Assembly: GCA_036924085.1 (NCBI GenBank)
Contig: JAVGWX010000007.1
Location: 68,420,360 to 68,484,359, forward strand
Direction: 5' to 3'
DNA: 64,000 nucleotides
From: Ariolimax columbianus
Taxonomy: Eukaryota; Mollusca; Gastropoda; Stylommatophora; Arionidae
The position numbers were made by a program, and so were the translations under genes. Of the stretch, positions 31,758 through 43,312 are shown one piece after another. Within the stretch, counting starts at the first letter, position 1; each line of letters begins with the position of its first letter. The notes under the pieces are model-generated. The model made no database searches. It was not told the DNA's origin and saw only the letters and a program-made list of their open reading frames with translations.

Positions 31758-32104
31758 CAGATATAAGAAAATAATAAATGTCCTCTGACATTCATGCTGG
31801 CATCCTTGTAGAAAGTCTGAGCCAAAACATTCATCCTGTCTTGTAGAGATGGTTCGTATGGCACTTTGCTTTACGCACTAAGGTGTTTAGCTCTACTAAC
31901 AACCCTCCTAAGACGCATTTTACAACTTGTGTAGTAATGGTGCAGCGGGCCTATTCTTTTTAATCCAGTAAAAGCATGGAGGCTCACGTGGGGATGTGTG
32001 AATATTCATGAATATGTCTGGGAAAAAGCATTCAGGATATGTTACCTACCGGGCCCTTTAGGGGAGCAAAGTATAATTACTCTGTAATCAGCCAGACCTC
32101 TAGT
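31758..32104. other. Unassigned spacer
   Basis: No recognised feature. Confidence 0.35.
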
Positions 32105-32350
32105 AAAGATAAAGGTAGTCCCATAGCAGACATTGCTGTCGAGGATGAAGTGTTAGAGACTACATTGTTCTAGGCCTCAGTTTGCTTATGAGATGGAGTA
32201 GGCTATTCTCTTCCTCCTTCCTTTCTGTCCCTAAAAGTAGACCTCGTACCTCTTTACACATGGGTTCACTGAATCGTGCCACTAGCTGTAGGCGAACCCC
32301 CGCACCGTTATAAAAGAAAGCGAGTGCGCTACCACTACGCTAATCCGACC
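32105..32350 (-). mobile_element. SINE-C-related copy with tRNA-like head
   Basis: On minus the head reads GATTAGCGTAGTGGTAGCGC (A box) and GCGGGGGTTCGCCTACAG (B-box-like). The body shares AGACATTGCTGTCGAGGATG and AAGTGTTAGAGAC (plus) with 51290-51360 and 20015-20060. Confidence 0.65.
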
Positions 32351-32585
32351 CTGATCCAGATGTCCTATGGGGCAGTTAAGAAATGTTGGGCATGGGGCCG
32401 TCTACAACTCATTCCAGAAGAAACTATAAGTCGTAAGGGAAAGAAAAAACGTCTACACCCAAAGTTAGATAGAATCGGCTGTCTGTAGAAAAACAGAATA
32501 TATTTGCATTTCAACAAGAAGGTGTAACTGTGCGCCTACTCATCATCATGGAGTTAGTTCGGATATTAAGAGCTGGGGGAAAGGC

Positions 32586-32648
32586 CGCTTGTCCATGCAG
32601 CCGCCGCTTGTCCATGCAGCCGCCGCTTGTCCATGCAGCCGCCACGCT
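32586..32648. repeat. Short array, 19-bp unit, three copies
   Basis: GCTTGTCCATGCAGCCGCC repeated three times, essentially perfect. Confidence 0.95.
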
Positions 32649-32699
32649 TTTACTCTTCGTCGTTCGTTCAGAACAGGACGTATGTGACGTTGGTATTAG

Positions 32700-33175
32700 T
32701 TCTTAATCGACCTGTACTTCTACAGGGGCAGATGCCTGTGTGCAGGTCCCACTTAGTCGATCTGTACTTCTACAGGGGCAGATGCCTGTGTGCAGGTTCC
32801 ACTTAGTCGACCTGTACTTCTACAGGGGCAGATGCCTGTGCGCAGGTCCCAGCTCTGGTATGAGCTGGATGTAGTCCGCATAAGGATTTCCTGCTTAGCG
32901 GGCTAGGCTCGTGCAACTTAATACTCTACTGCGTTGGGGCAATTGCTTACGGACGGTGGTTAACCGATGTGCGAGTTCATCTTAATAGACTCAAACACTA
33001 GAGCAAAGTAGACCCGAAGTCTTTTAGGCCCCATCTATGCTGCTTTAAAAAAACCACATAACCATGCCGGTGTTATGCCATGTCACAGTTAGTCGCCTCT
33101 TACGATATGCTCTCTGTGAAGCAGTGGTGCTATTCTTGTCCTTGTCATACACAAAGACCCCGGCATTCGGGTTAG
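32700..33175 (+). repeat. Repeat D, longest copy, with triplicated 5' end
   Basis: The first 55 bp or so (CGACCTGTACTTCTACAGGG, GCAGATGCCTGTGTGCAGGT) occur three times in tandem (32708, 32758, 32808). The rest continues through GGTGGTTAACCGATGTGCGA, GACTCAAACACTAGAGCAAA and TTAGTCGCCTCTTACGATAT to CTTGTCCTTGTCATACACAA. Non-coding, of unknown class. Confidence 0.8.
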
Positions 33176-34034
33176 TGCTAGTTGATATACCATACCTCAC
33201 TGTCGGTAAGTGTTCGATAAGAGATTTCGCTGTTTAACAAAAGCTTGTTTCCGCTTCAGAACTGTCCTTTTGTCGTTTTTCAATTCGTTTAATTTTGTCT
33301 ATCGATTCCTCGTATTGTTGTGGCAACGAATATTATACTCTTTTAGCACAGAAGTTGTTTGAGGAAAAAGTCAGCAGTGAACTTAAACGTTAAGATATAT
33401 TTAGATATGTAAATTTCCCCATTTATGCATGAATGTGTTTTTATTCTCCGAGCGTTCTCTTGACGTAATTTAAGAGCAGTCTGATCAATACTTGTTCAGG
33501 CGAAATCTACATTTTTAAAACGATATCAAGAGAAAGAACAAGTTACAGTTAGTAACTTTAAAATTGTAGCCCCTTTATAATGTTTATCTTCGGCAGTCAC
33601 TAGTAACACCTAATATAATAGTAAATAATACAAGAACGACTGTTACTGGTGGAAGAAATATTAAGTTAAATTCTTCCCGTAAGAATATGACATTATTTAG
33701 TTTGAGAAGAATGTGGCATTAAATAAATAATCCGGCATAGTAAACCAGTGATAAAAAACGTAATTTCTGTTATCGCTTCGTGAAAAACGTGCGTGGGTTG
33801 GAACTGACCAAAAATTAAATAAACCTGTCGGCGTAAAGATCAGTTGGACATTGAGTCTTAATATACTCTTCACGTTTTCTTCATGTTTATCCATGCCCCT
33901 TTTACTATTTGTTATTACAGTTTTTGTTTAATTAATTAAACGTGTTTAACAATCTCTCTTTTGCACAGTAAGTAAACTACGCCTTCATCTAGTTAAAACA
34001 TATTTATTTTTACGTTTTAGAAATGTAAATTACT
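33176..34034. other. AT-rich unassigned sequence
   Basis: About 860 bp of AT-rich DNA without ORF, repeat or RNA signal that I can name. It is one of the few repeat-free stretches in the window. Confidence 0.4.
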
Positions 34035-34178
34035 TTAATATGGTACATCGTCGCATCTCCACTTATGTAGTTTAAAAAGGTTTGCCTCCATTATAGTAGA
34101 TCATCGAATCTCCACTTATGTAGTTTTAAAAGGTTTGCCTCCATTATAGTAGATCATCGAATCTCCACTTATGTTGTG
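34035..34178. repeat. Tandem repeat, about 55-bp unit, 2.6 copies
   Basis: ATCGAATCTCCACTTATGTA and AAGGTTTGCCTCCATTATAG repeated; the last copy is partial. Confidence 0.85.
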
Positions 34179-34184
34179 GGATAT

Positions 34185-34400
34185 AATACTCTATTTTCAT
34201 GTTCAATCTGTGTCGCCGTTTATATTTCCAATCCATGCCTCTGTGGTGTTTCTTTAACACTTACAATCCATCTTTTGATCTATTCTGAAACCATGCTTTA
34301 TGTTATTATATGCTAGAGCGACGTAAAGGTTTCGAGATATTATTGTCAGGTGACCAAACCATTGAATTCTCTATCTGTCTATTGAAGTCGTACATGGCAT
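34185..34400 (+). repeat. Repeat J copy 1
   Basis: CTCTGTGGTGTTTCTTTAAC, TGCTAGAGCGACGTAAAG and ATTGAATTCTCTATCTGTCT match in order 40610-40850 (ACGCTAGTACAACGAAAATG and ATTGAAATTCTCTGTCCGTC). Unclassified dispersed repeat. Confidence 0.65.
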
Positions 34401-34579
34401 TGTGTCCACTTCCTGTCGGATGTCTTCATTTTTGTTATCTCTCTTTCTCTGCCTATAGAAGTCATGATAAACACAGTTTCCATTTTCTGTTGGATTTCAT
34501 CATTTCTAGCTGTGTCTGTCTATAGAAGTCATGTGTGGCAATGTTTCCACTCTATGTCGTATGTCTTCATTTCTCACTG

Positions 34580-35115
34580 GCTCTTTTAGTGATCCTGACA
34601 TCTCTGTGTCTTCTGGTGAGCCTGACCTCGCTGTGTCTTCTGGGGATTCTATCCTGCACTCTCTGTCTCTTCTGGTGATTCTATCCTGACCTCTCTGTCT
34701 CTTCTGGTGATTCTATCCTGACCTCTCTGTCTCTTCTGGTGATTCTATCCTGACCTCTCTGTCTCTTCTGGTGATTCTATCCTGACGTCTCTGTCTCTTC
34801 AAGTGTGCCTGGCCTCTCTCTGTCTCTCTCTCTCTCTTTCTCTTCTAGTGATCCTGACATCTCTGTCTCTTCTAGTTATCCTGACATCTCTGTCTCTTCT
34901 AGTGATCCTGACATCTGTCTCTTCTAGTGATCCTGATCCCTCCGTCTCTTCTAGTGATCCTGATCCCTCCGTCTCTTCTAGTGATCCTGAGCTCTCCGTC
35001 TCTTCTAGTGATCCTGACTTCTCCGTCTCTTCTAGTGATCCTGACATCTCTGTCTCTTCTAGTGATCCTGACATCTCTGTCTCTTCTAGTGATCCTGACC
35101 TATCCGTCTCTTCTA
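34580..35115. repeat. Compound minisatellite, 31-bp then 27-bp units
   Basis: Left: TCTCTTCTGGTGATTCTATC units. Right: TCTCTTCTAGTGATCCTGAC units, about ten. The two unit types are clearly related. The 27-bp part keeps several frames open in 9-residue periods, which is not coding evidence. Confidence 0.93.
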
Positions 35116-35164
35116 ATATTTTTTTATTGACTTGATCAAACGCTTTATCCTGGTCAACAAAAAC

Positions 35165-35402
35165 AACTCCTTATTCAAAATATCCTTGTTAAAATTGAAT
35201 TATCCCTAAATACAAAATATCCTTGTTCAAATTGAATTATCCATAAATACAAAATATCCTTGTTCAAATTGAATTGTCCTTAAATACAAAATATCCTTGT
35301 TCAAATTGAATTATCCCTCAATACAAAATATCCGCGTTCAAATTGAATTATCCCTAAATATAAACTAGCATTGTTCAAATTGAATTATCCCTAAATACAA
35401 AC
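35165..35402. repeat. Minisatellite, 37-bp unit, about six copies
   Basis: ACAAAATATCCTTGTTCAAA and TTGAATTATCCCTAAAT units with few differences. Confidence 0.93.
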
Positions 35403-36559
35403 CAAAGATATCGCGAGCCGCAGATAATATGATCTGTAGACATCTGATATAGATCAACATATTTCAAACGCTTTGGTTGATGAACAAAATTGACGTGAAG
35501 AGAAACGTTTCGCCTTGGCACTAACCTTGTCACTGGTTATGTTCTGCCTGAACGTGAAGCTTGCCTAGCGCCAAGGTTAATTCCCAACACATTCCAGTAA
35601 ACTGTCCGAGGTGACGAGCCTTTGTTTATTCCATACAAAAACACAAACCAGGGACACGGTGTGTGGCTCCAATGAAAGGTTTCAAGACGACCACGTGACA
35701 AACTTGTTATCACTAATTGTTGTGCAATGTTGGGCACAAATGTGGCGCTGGGTGACAAGGTTTCAATTCAATGAATCGATCGTATTTATAGGTAAAATTA
35801 AATGGCGGGGGGGTGGGGGGTGGGAGTGTAGTAAGCCCGGCCACGAACGATATCACGCGGTAGCTTTAATCTCCCTTGTTCACAACCGCCGCCGCAGCCA
35901 CCATTTCGAGTGTGAACAAACACATTGAGGACATCTGATATCTCACTGTATGAGTATGTACGACACATCTGTTATTTGCACTGCCTGTTGTGGAACAACC
36001 ATGGCTAAAGTACTTGTTTGGAACTTGTGTAGACTGACCTGTGGATAGGGTTTATCAGCCTATATTTGTGGAAGTCTGGCGGTAGCAGTTCTTTTGTGGA
36101 TCTCTTAGAGAAGATTAGTGCAAGTAAACTGCGACAGTTGACTGACAGGGAATTCCATTGAATTCAATCACAGGGTGGTAAGTTTGAATTCGTTAAAGAT
36201 GGCGCTTATCTACAAATTTAACAAATGCACTATTGTATATCAACTATGACAGGAAACAGAAGTTTACTTATAGGTACTCAGAAAACAGATATACGATTAT
36301 ATATCAACTATGACAGGAAATAGAAGTGTACTATATGTACTCAGAAAACAAATGTACCCCGTTGGAAACATGAAATATAAATGGTGTACCTCTGTCTTTC
36401 GGAATTGAGAATCTTCAGGAAATCGTGTATTGGAACTGTAGATTAGTGCTTAAGAATTCAGTCTTCAATATAAATCGATGTGCTGTCGGGTATGGACTGG
36501 TGAAATTATATACGAGACCTTATCTGTTTTTACAGTTGTTGAAAACGATTATTTTAGAA
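35403..36559. other. Unassigned sequence
   Basis: No recognised gene. A G-rich stretch lies near 35804-35826, and an ACAGAAGT-type segment is duplicated at 36238-36300 and 36301-36350. Otherwise nothing. Confidence 0.4.
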
Positions 36560-36830
36560 ATATGGTGGCACTGCTGTCAGGTGAAGTTTTAGAAACTTCT
36601 TTGTATAAAGTCACAGGAATTTTAGATCGGATGATATTCCTTCCGTAACCTTGTACCCGTTTACAGCTGGATCGGGATTTGCTCCGATACCTTTGTGAAC
36701 TTTGTCTTGTAGGTGACAAACCTGAAGAACATGTTTCACTGCTTCTGTCCGACCCAAATCGGGCACATATATTCTGTGTCTCATCTTCAATTGATTGAAA
36801 AGGTAACATCTAATTTTGTATTGGCCTTTC
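36560..36830 (-). mobile_element. Highly decayed Jockey-like LINE tail
   Basis: A minus frame reads CYLFNQLKMRHRIYVPDLGR then EAVKHVLQVCH, recalling the C-terminal block YHLFNKLKIGGTD...AEHLLQNC of family L1J. The metal-binding cysteines at the front are lost. Weak but collinear. Confidence 0.5.
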
Positions 36831-36962
36831 TAAATACTTTCTCAATACTGTCAACTTGTGTCTTATTTGAATGGAGTATCGCACATCTTTTATGTTAGAC
36901 TGCGTTCTTTTAATGTATGGCTATTTTTTTTTAAATAACAATCTTGACCTTTTCTTATGTTT

Positions 36963-37065
36963 TGCTCACATCACATTATCACATCCTCAGAGTCAGTCCT
37001 CCCATCACATTATCACATCCTCAGAGTCAGTCCTCCCATCACATTATCACATCCTCAGAGTCAGT
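36963..37065. repeat. 34-bp tandem repeat, three copies
   Basis: CATCACATTATCACATCCTC and AGAGTCAGTCC, nearly identical copies. Confidence 0.95.
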
Positions 37066-37069
37066 CCGG

Positions 37070-37490
37070 CAGATGTGCCGTATGCGAGGAATCCAACAAT
37101 ATTGTGAATGCGTCCCGATCTTTTGCAACTCTGTACCAATGCAGCCTAGGTTGTTATAGTCAGTCCATCTCACCATCGCATAGATGGGTGACCACCAAAA
37201 CATTGCTCTACGTGTCCACCTGTTGTCAGGCACGCGTACCAAATGTCCAGCCCAGCGATGTTTACGTTATATCGCTGCTTCCACGACGTCCAGGAACAAA
37301 GTTTGATGTCGAATTTCGTCGTTCCGGATGTTATCGACATTTTTAGTGCACGCCATTCCAATGCCCTCGGGAGGTCTCTGAGCCTGTCAACACCTGTTTT
37401 TGCGCAAGTTCTACAATTCGCATCCGTAAACCATTGCTGGCTTGACCATGTCATTGAAAGTGTGTGCTTTCCTGGTGATTTCTTTCATCT
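37070..37490 (-). mobile_element. LINE RT C-terminal fragment
   Basis: Minus frames show NVDNIRNDEIRHQTLFLDVV then KHRWAGHLVRVPDNRWTRRA, the well-known LINE C-terminal pattern (RNDxIRxxTxxxDV, WAGHxxRxxDxRWTxR). Frameshifts separate the blocks. The palm is absent. Confidence 0.7.
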
Positions 37491-37764
37491 CTTGGAGTAT
37501 TGACTTATTGAAGTTAAAGAAATACCAAGCTGCATTTTGTCGTCTAGAGATTTTGTGGTTTGCGTAGTAAAACTATGTTCTGATCCCCTGCTCATTTTTG
37601 ATTAGCTGCACTATGCTATTACTAGAGGAAGCTTAAACCATTCATTAGTACGCAAATTTAGTATTTCTCAACATTTCTCTGGACCCAAAGTCATGTCTTC
37701 TGAGTTTACATTATTTATATGGCTCTTATTCTTCATAATCACTGTTAGTTGTCTTTTCCATGTC
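37491..37764. other. Unassigned spacer
   Basis: No recognised feature. Confidence 0.3.
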
Positions 37765-38135
37765 TTAGTCGACCTGTACTTCTTCAGGAGTGGATGCCCA
37801 TGTGCAGGTCCCAGCTCTGGCGTGAGCTGGATATAGCTGCGAAGAGAACTTCCTGCTTGGAGGACTAAGCTCGAGCAGCTTATTAATCTGCTGCGTTGGG
37901 ACAATTGCCGCGGAGGGTGGTTAATCGATGTGTAAAGTCTATCTTAACAGACTCAAACACTAGAACAAAGTAGACCCGCAGCCTGTTAGGCGCCATATAT
38001 ATTGAGCTCTAAATAAACCACTTAACCATGGCCGATGTTATACCACGCCACGCAGTTAGTCGCCTCTTAAGGCATGCTCTCTGTGAGGCAGTGGTGATAA
38101 TATTGTCTTTGTCATATAAAAAGCCCCTGGTGGAC
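37765..38135 (+). repeat. Repeat D copy
   Basis: From CTTAGTCGACCTGTACTTCT through GGAGGGTGGTTAATCGATGT and AGTCGCCTCTTAAGGCATGC to AGCCCCTGGTGGACCACTAA. About 370 bp, with a single copy of the 5' segment. Confidence 0.8.
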
Positions 38136-39730
38136 CACTAATGTCTTTTTTACATGTGGTCTCTAAATATAAATCCCTCGTGCAAAGGCAAGGATGACGT
38201 TAAAAAAACTCTATTGTATGACATCACATCTTTTTGTACAGAGCTGTGACACGTTCTCTCCCTCTGCGACTTGTTTCTCTAACTTGAATGTCAGGTGCAC
38301 ACTTCCATCTAGGTAGAGTGGAGCATGCACTAACCCGCATACTTTGCTGCCGAGACATGTTATCTGACCGAGCTGACACTCGGACGCTCAAATAAAAGAA
38401 TACCCAATGCACATACAACATCATAGATTAATGATACAGATTAAGCCGTCTATTCACACAATCTGTCTGAGACGAATCGTACACTATAAGTATCAAATAT
38501 CATCATCGACCAAGAAATGCTGGCACAGAGCAACCAAGAAGTTAGGAACATTGTGATGATTTGCCCATGCTGTTGTTGAAACGAAGGTGTTCTAAGATAA
38601 CCTGATATCGGGACCAGAATGTTGTGGACATGAGAGGGAAGGCCAAATAGAGCCGGACAACTTGACGAGGAACCATAGACGTCGAGATGGAAATCATGAA
38701 CCAGGGTGGGCCAGTGTGAAGTAGTGGAGGTTGTTGCTGCTCTTAGAAATATCATCAAACGTGATGGTCATGTATCGTTTTGTCAGTTATTGACAACGTT
38801 TCTAAGAAGTGATAGGAGTTTGTTGCTGCCTTAAATACATTAGTTGTACTGCTATCTGGACGTTTTGTTAGTCATTGACCACATTTCTAAGAAATTGTGT
38901 GAGTTTGTTGCTGCCTTTAAGGTATCAGTCACACTGCTCGCTGACCGTTTTGTCAGGATTTAAGAAGAAGATTAATAGTAAAACAAGGACATAAGTGAGT
39001 TCCTGAGTAACAAAGGGGTTGTAGCGCTTACCTTGCGCACTAATATTTACGGGCTCAATTTCGTCATTCACCAGTCTAATCAGCTGAAAATGGGTACTCA
39101 GCACAGTTCTGTACGCCAATCCAAATAAAAAGAGAACCGATCACCCTACATAAACAAAACTGAGAACTAGTATAATAAAGTCATTAGTACTTCATCCCTG
39201 ACAGCAATGTCTGCTATGCACATTACCCTTTTCAATGCAATATGTCTCTATATCTTTATGCAAATGAATTTTTTTTTCCAAGAGCTACACAGAACCTCGA
39301 ATTCTCAGAAAAAAGTATGTCTGTGTTTCCTATTTTAAAACAAGAATAATATAAACAGTCCTAGCGTTTAAAGATCCATTTTGTCACTTTTGTTCACGCA
39401 TAATGGGTTTCTCCCTGTGCTTTTTCATTCAGTAAATTCCCAGGTTAGTTTTTAAAATTTCCAAGAGAAACGAACCACTTGATGTGTTTTACATACAAAA
39501 TCTCACTTGAGCAGACTTCGACAATTGCATCTGTATTGCATTTGTTGACATACGCATTATCACAAGTGCAATATTCATGCCGGGTTGGCTTCGAGTTTCC
39601 GGCAGCTGAATTTCCAGAAAAAACAAACAAATGTATATTCTGAGTAGTGTCTCAATCTCTTGTTTATTTTAACATTATTTTCTGTAGTGCTTCCATTATG
39701 TTAAAAAAAAATGGTTTATGTGGGAAGGGG
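38136..39730. other. Unassigned sequence
   Basis: About 1.6 kb with no assigned gene. Near 38795-38955 an 80-bp segment containing GAGTTTGTTGCTGCCTT is present twice. Near 39190-39225 ACTTCATCCCTGACAGCAAT recalls the SINE-C body but is too short to call. Confidence 0.4.
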
Positions 39731-39731
39731 G

Positions 39732-39800
<69 letters not shown>

Positions 39801-39812
39801 AGAGAGATATGG
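39731..39812. repeat. GT then GA microsatellite
   Basis: About 13 GT units followed by GA repeats with a few interruptions. Confidence 0.95.
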
Positions 39813-40157
39813 AGATACACTTCACACTTCATGACATTTGTCACCTGTCTGAATTTCCTCCCGAAAATTGTTTTACCCCAGTCAACTACGCGATGGTGGT
39901 CTGTTACAGAGAACATTTATTATTTCTATTGTCAAGTACAAATAGGTTTTGTCGCGTACAAATAGGTATTGTCAAGTACAAATATGTATTGTTATGAACA
40001 AATAGTATGTTCAGACTAGTCACTTTATTGTCTCAAATTTCACAAATTTTTGCAATGCACGGCATCATGTTTCCTAATTTTCAGGACGTACTATCTCATT
40101 TGATATGTCCTATTACGTAGTTAGGTAACGGTACGGTGCAAATCGTTCTTCTTCCGA
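39813..40157. other. Unassigned spacer
   Basis: AT-rich. Includes a short AATAGGTATTGTCAAGTAC repeat near 39930-39990. Confidence 0.4.
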
Positions 40158-40640
40158 TATCTGTGTGGCTGTTGATATTTTCAATACGTCTCTGTGGTGT
40201 TTCTTCTGCAGTGTGGCTGTTGATATTTTCAATACGTCTCTGTGGTGTTTCTTCTGCCGTGTGGCTGTTGATATTTTCAACACGTCTCTGGGGTGTTTCT
40301 TCTGCTGTGTGGCTGTTGATATTTTCATACGTCTCTGTGGTGTTTCTTCTGCTGTGTGGATGTTGATATTTTCAACACGTCTCTGTGGTATTTCTTCTGC
40401 TGTGTGGATGTTGATATTTTCAACACGTCTCTGTGGTGTTTCTTCGGCTGTGTGGATGTTGATATTTTCAATACGTGTCTCTGTGGTGTTTCTTCTGCTG
40501 TGTGGTTGTTGATATTTTCATTACATGTCTCTGTTGGGTTTCTTCTGCTGTGTTGGTATTGATATTTTCAATACATATCTCTGTGGTGTTTCTTTTGCTG
40601 TGTGGCGGTTGATATTTTCAATACGTGTCTCTGCTGTGTT
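40158..40640. repeat. Minisatellite, 48-50-bp unit, about ten copies, grown from repeat J
   Basis: The unit contains GTGTGGCTGTTGATATTTTC and CTCTGTGGTGTTTCTTCTGC. The last unit runs directly into repeat J (GTGTTTCTTTAACAC). The corresponding segment at 34185-34260 is present once, so this is a local expansion. Confidence 0.95.
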
Positions 40641-40850
40641 TCTTTAACACAACCTGTCCATTTGTTTAGCTCCGCTCTGAAGCCATTGTTGTGTGGTGTT
40701 ACACGCTAGTACAACGAAAATGTTTGTCATATGGCTATATACAACTTAACGGAAATGTTTGTCATATGGCTATATACAACTTTACGGAAATGTTTGTAGG
40801 TAGTCTTGTCACGTGACTATTGAAATTCTCTGTCCGTCTACGTATGTGTT
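40641..40850 (+). repeat. Repeat J copy 2
   Basis: Collinear with 34245-34400. A GGAAATGTTTGTCATATGGC segment is present two to three times near 40715-40800. Confidence 0.65.
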
Positions 40851-41010
40851 TTATAATTCTTTTTCCATCAACTGTAGAATGTTACCTGTACGATTGATAG
40901 TGATCGGCGACAAGGAGACTGATGAGAAAGAAGAATTTATGAAACAACGTGTTTTAATTCTAACAATTATATGTTGTATTTTTTGTTTCCCATGGTTCAG
41001 AGTTATACAA

Positions 41011-41195
41011 GTAAAGTAACCCATAGCATTACTGCCGTTAGGGGTGTGAGATGTTAGCTATCTTAAATTTCAAAGACTTGGCTATCTGAGGGCGGTAACC
41101 ATCACCGCTTTTACTTTCAGGACTGAACCAGTACCCATTTAAGGCTGGGTCGACCCGGGATCCGTTTGGTATGAGAAATGTTCTGCCCATCTCTT
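41011..41195 (-). mobile_element. SINE-A copy 4
   Basis: AGCATTACTGCCGTTAGGGG, GGCTATCTGAGGGCGGTAAC, ACCAGTACCCATTTAAGGCT and GGGTCGACCCGGGATCC (plus). More diverged than copies 1-3. The tRNA-like head is lost or unrecognisable after about 41195. Its tail region is GTAAAGTAACCCATAG. Confidence 0.8.
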
Positions 41196-41482
41196 CATCT
41201 GCGTATTTGTGTTGCTCATAAAATGCATTTCTTTATTTTTAATAAAGCCACTCATTACTTATATTTTCCTGATAGTTTCTTTGTGCTGTTGTAGAAGTCT
41301 GTCATGCTTCCTTTTGCTACACGCTCTGACTCTTTTACCTATCCGCAATTTTTGTCTTGCCTCTTTTGATGCTCTTTATTCCATCTTTGGATTCAGTGTA
41401 TATTTCCTGAGCCTTGTCTCAAAGTATGTTTAGTTTTGCTTCAGTTTAATTCTGCTTTCTTAATTTTGGTTTACTTTATCTT

Positions 41483-41494
41483 AGCTATAGTTCT
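41483..41494. repeat. Target-site duplication, left copy (AGCTATAGTTCT)
   Basis: This 12-bp sequence recurs exactly at 41778-41789 and bounds the nested LINE tail. Confidence 0.9.
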
Positions 41495-41777
41495 TCTTCC
41501 TCGTTCATCTTCAGACCTCAACTTCAATGACTCTAACGAAGGCAGCGGTCGACTCAAGGCTCTGTACGCTTCCGTACAGCTTCTCGTGGATGCACACTGG
41601 CTGTTGCCAAATGCTACTTCTTTTGTCGGTATACAGTGGACAGGACTGCAAAATATGTTCTGCCTTCATGGGGGCTATGCCGCAGGCACAAAGGTCTGTA
41701 GTGCCAATCTTGAACTTGTTGTACAGATGGCATCTAAGTCTGTTGTGACCTGTGCGTAGCCGAAGAATTATCACCTG
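41495..41777 (-). mobile_element. L1J-related LINE tail nested in the RTE-like LINE
   Basis: 283 bp encoding VIILRLRTGHNRLRCHLYNK, then C-A-C-G and AEHILQSCPL (Cys-His domain), and ending VIEVEV with stop. Then come GATGAACGAG and a GAAGAA tail. A longer open frame (41511-41843) crosses the junction and is chimeric: its first 23 residues come from the host LINE. Confidence 0.88.
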
Positions 41778-42764
41778 AGCTATAGTTCTATTTTTATCCA
41801 TGCCTTGTGGTGAAGTACCCTTTTCCCAGAAACTTCTCTTCAAGTTTCATTTCAATTATTTCTGTATCTGTTGCCAGTGCTCTTCTGTATCCTATAGTTA
41901 TTCTAATTGCTGTAACATAAAGTACATATTTGATATCTTACTTTAAACATATTTTGCAAGTACTTGTACCAGAAGTATCCCACCTTGAACTGTTGTTTGA
42001 GATCATCTGTTATTGTATACCTTTTAAATGTAGTCTTTGTTTTAGCTATCTGAAGATATTGAACTGATGCCCAATCAGTAAATACTTTTCTATCGGTAAT
42101 GATGGTCTGAACTTCTTATTTGTACGGTCAATCTGGTTGTATGTTTTGTAGTCTCGAAACACCCATGTTGATTGTTTTTTTTGTTTTTTTTTGGTATGAA
42201 AACACGCCCCCACTAATCACCAGTTGATTTGTTGATTTAAAGCACAGAAGTCCATAAGTAACTCTCCATTTTAATTTTTAGTCCATATTTCATGTTTGCC
42301 AATGATCTCATCAAAAACATTTTTGTCATACCTGGCCATTTAGGTCTCCCATCAAAACTATAATGTCTTACCTTCCCATTTTAAACATATTATTTTGAAG
42401 TCTGGTGTAAAATTATTATTTCACGGAGTCTTCTTTGCCATTAATTGGTGTATACTGTTTATCTTTGTTTTGTCTTGGCAGTTTTGAGAGCAGCTTGTAT
42501 CGTTCTGAGTCCTACATTCTCCAATTCTATAAAAGCGGCATGCACCTCTTTTGGTAGCATTATGACCACATTTTCACTATGGTTTGCACCTTTTTAAGTG
42601 TTCTTCAAGGACAGCATGACTTCCGGTGAGCTCAGTTTCCTCCTCTCAGTTCCTTTCCACCTTGTATCAGCCAGTGCCGGAATATTAATTTTGTAGTTTC
42701 TCATCTCCCATTCCACATGATCAGTATTCCATTCCAGCTACCAAATCTGAATGATGCAGAATCC

Positions 42765-43312
42765 ATATAGTTTGTGAATAATGAATATGTTGTTCTAGCC
42801 AAATTATTGAAACCAATATAGTTTATGAATAATGAATGTGTTCTAGCCAAATTATTGAGACTCTATATAGTTTATGAATAATGAATGTGTTCTAGCCAAG
42901 TTATTGAGACTCTATATAGTTTATGAATAATGAATGTGTTCTAGCCAAGTTATTGAGACTCTATATAGTTTATGAATAATGAATGTTCTAGCCAAATTAT
43001 TCAGACTCTATAAAGTTTATGAATAATGAATGTGTTCTAGCCAAATTATTGAGACTCTATATAGTTTATGAATAATGAATGTGTTCTAGCCAAATTATTG
43101 AGACTCTATATAGTTTATGAATAATGAATGTTCTAGCCAAATTATTGAGACTCTATATAGTTTATGAATAATGAATGTGTTCTAGCCAAATTATTGAGAC
43201 TCTATATAGTTTATGAATAATGAATGTGTTCTAGCCAAATTATTGAGACTCTATATAGTTTATGAATAATGAATGTGTGTTTCAGCCAAATTATTGTGAT
43301 GCTATATAGTTT
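42765..43312. repeat. Minisatellite, 49-bp unit, about 11 copies
   Basis: The unit contains TATAGTTTATGAATAATGAA and GTGTTCTAGCCAAATTATTG. Some units lack GTGT. AT-rich. Confidence 0.95.

Larger units (their letters stand above)
41200..42740 (-). mobile_element. RTE-like LINE 5' part: endonuclease and linker, split by a nested LINE
   Basis: Minus strand, 5' to 3': endonuclease N-terminus (DTRWKGTERRK near 42660), VVIMLPKEVHAAFIE, FYTRLQNNMFKMGR, the catalytic-loop block VLMGDLNGQV near 42350, NENGELLMDFCALN, TYNQID, then a linker with HHKAWIKIEL, interrupted at 41483-41789, and AKGSMTDFYNSTKKLSGKYK near 41270. Many stops and frameshifts, so it is dead. The RT domain proper is not present downstream. 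It is the only endonuclease domain seen in the window. Confidence 0.75.
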
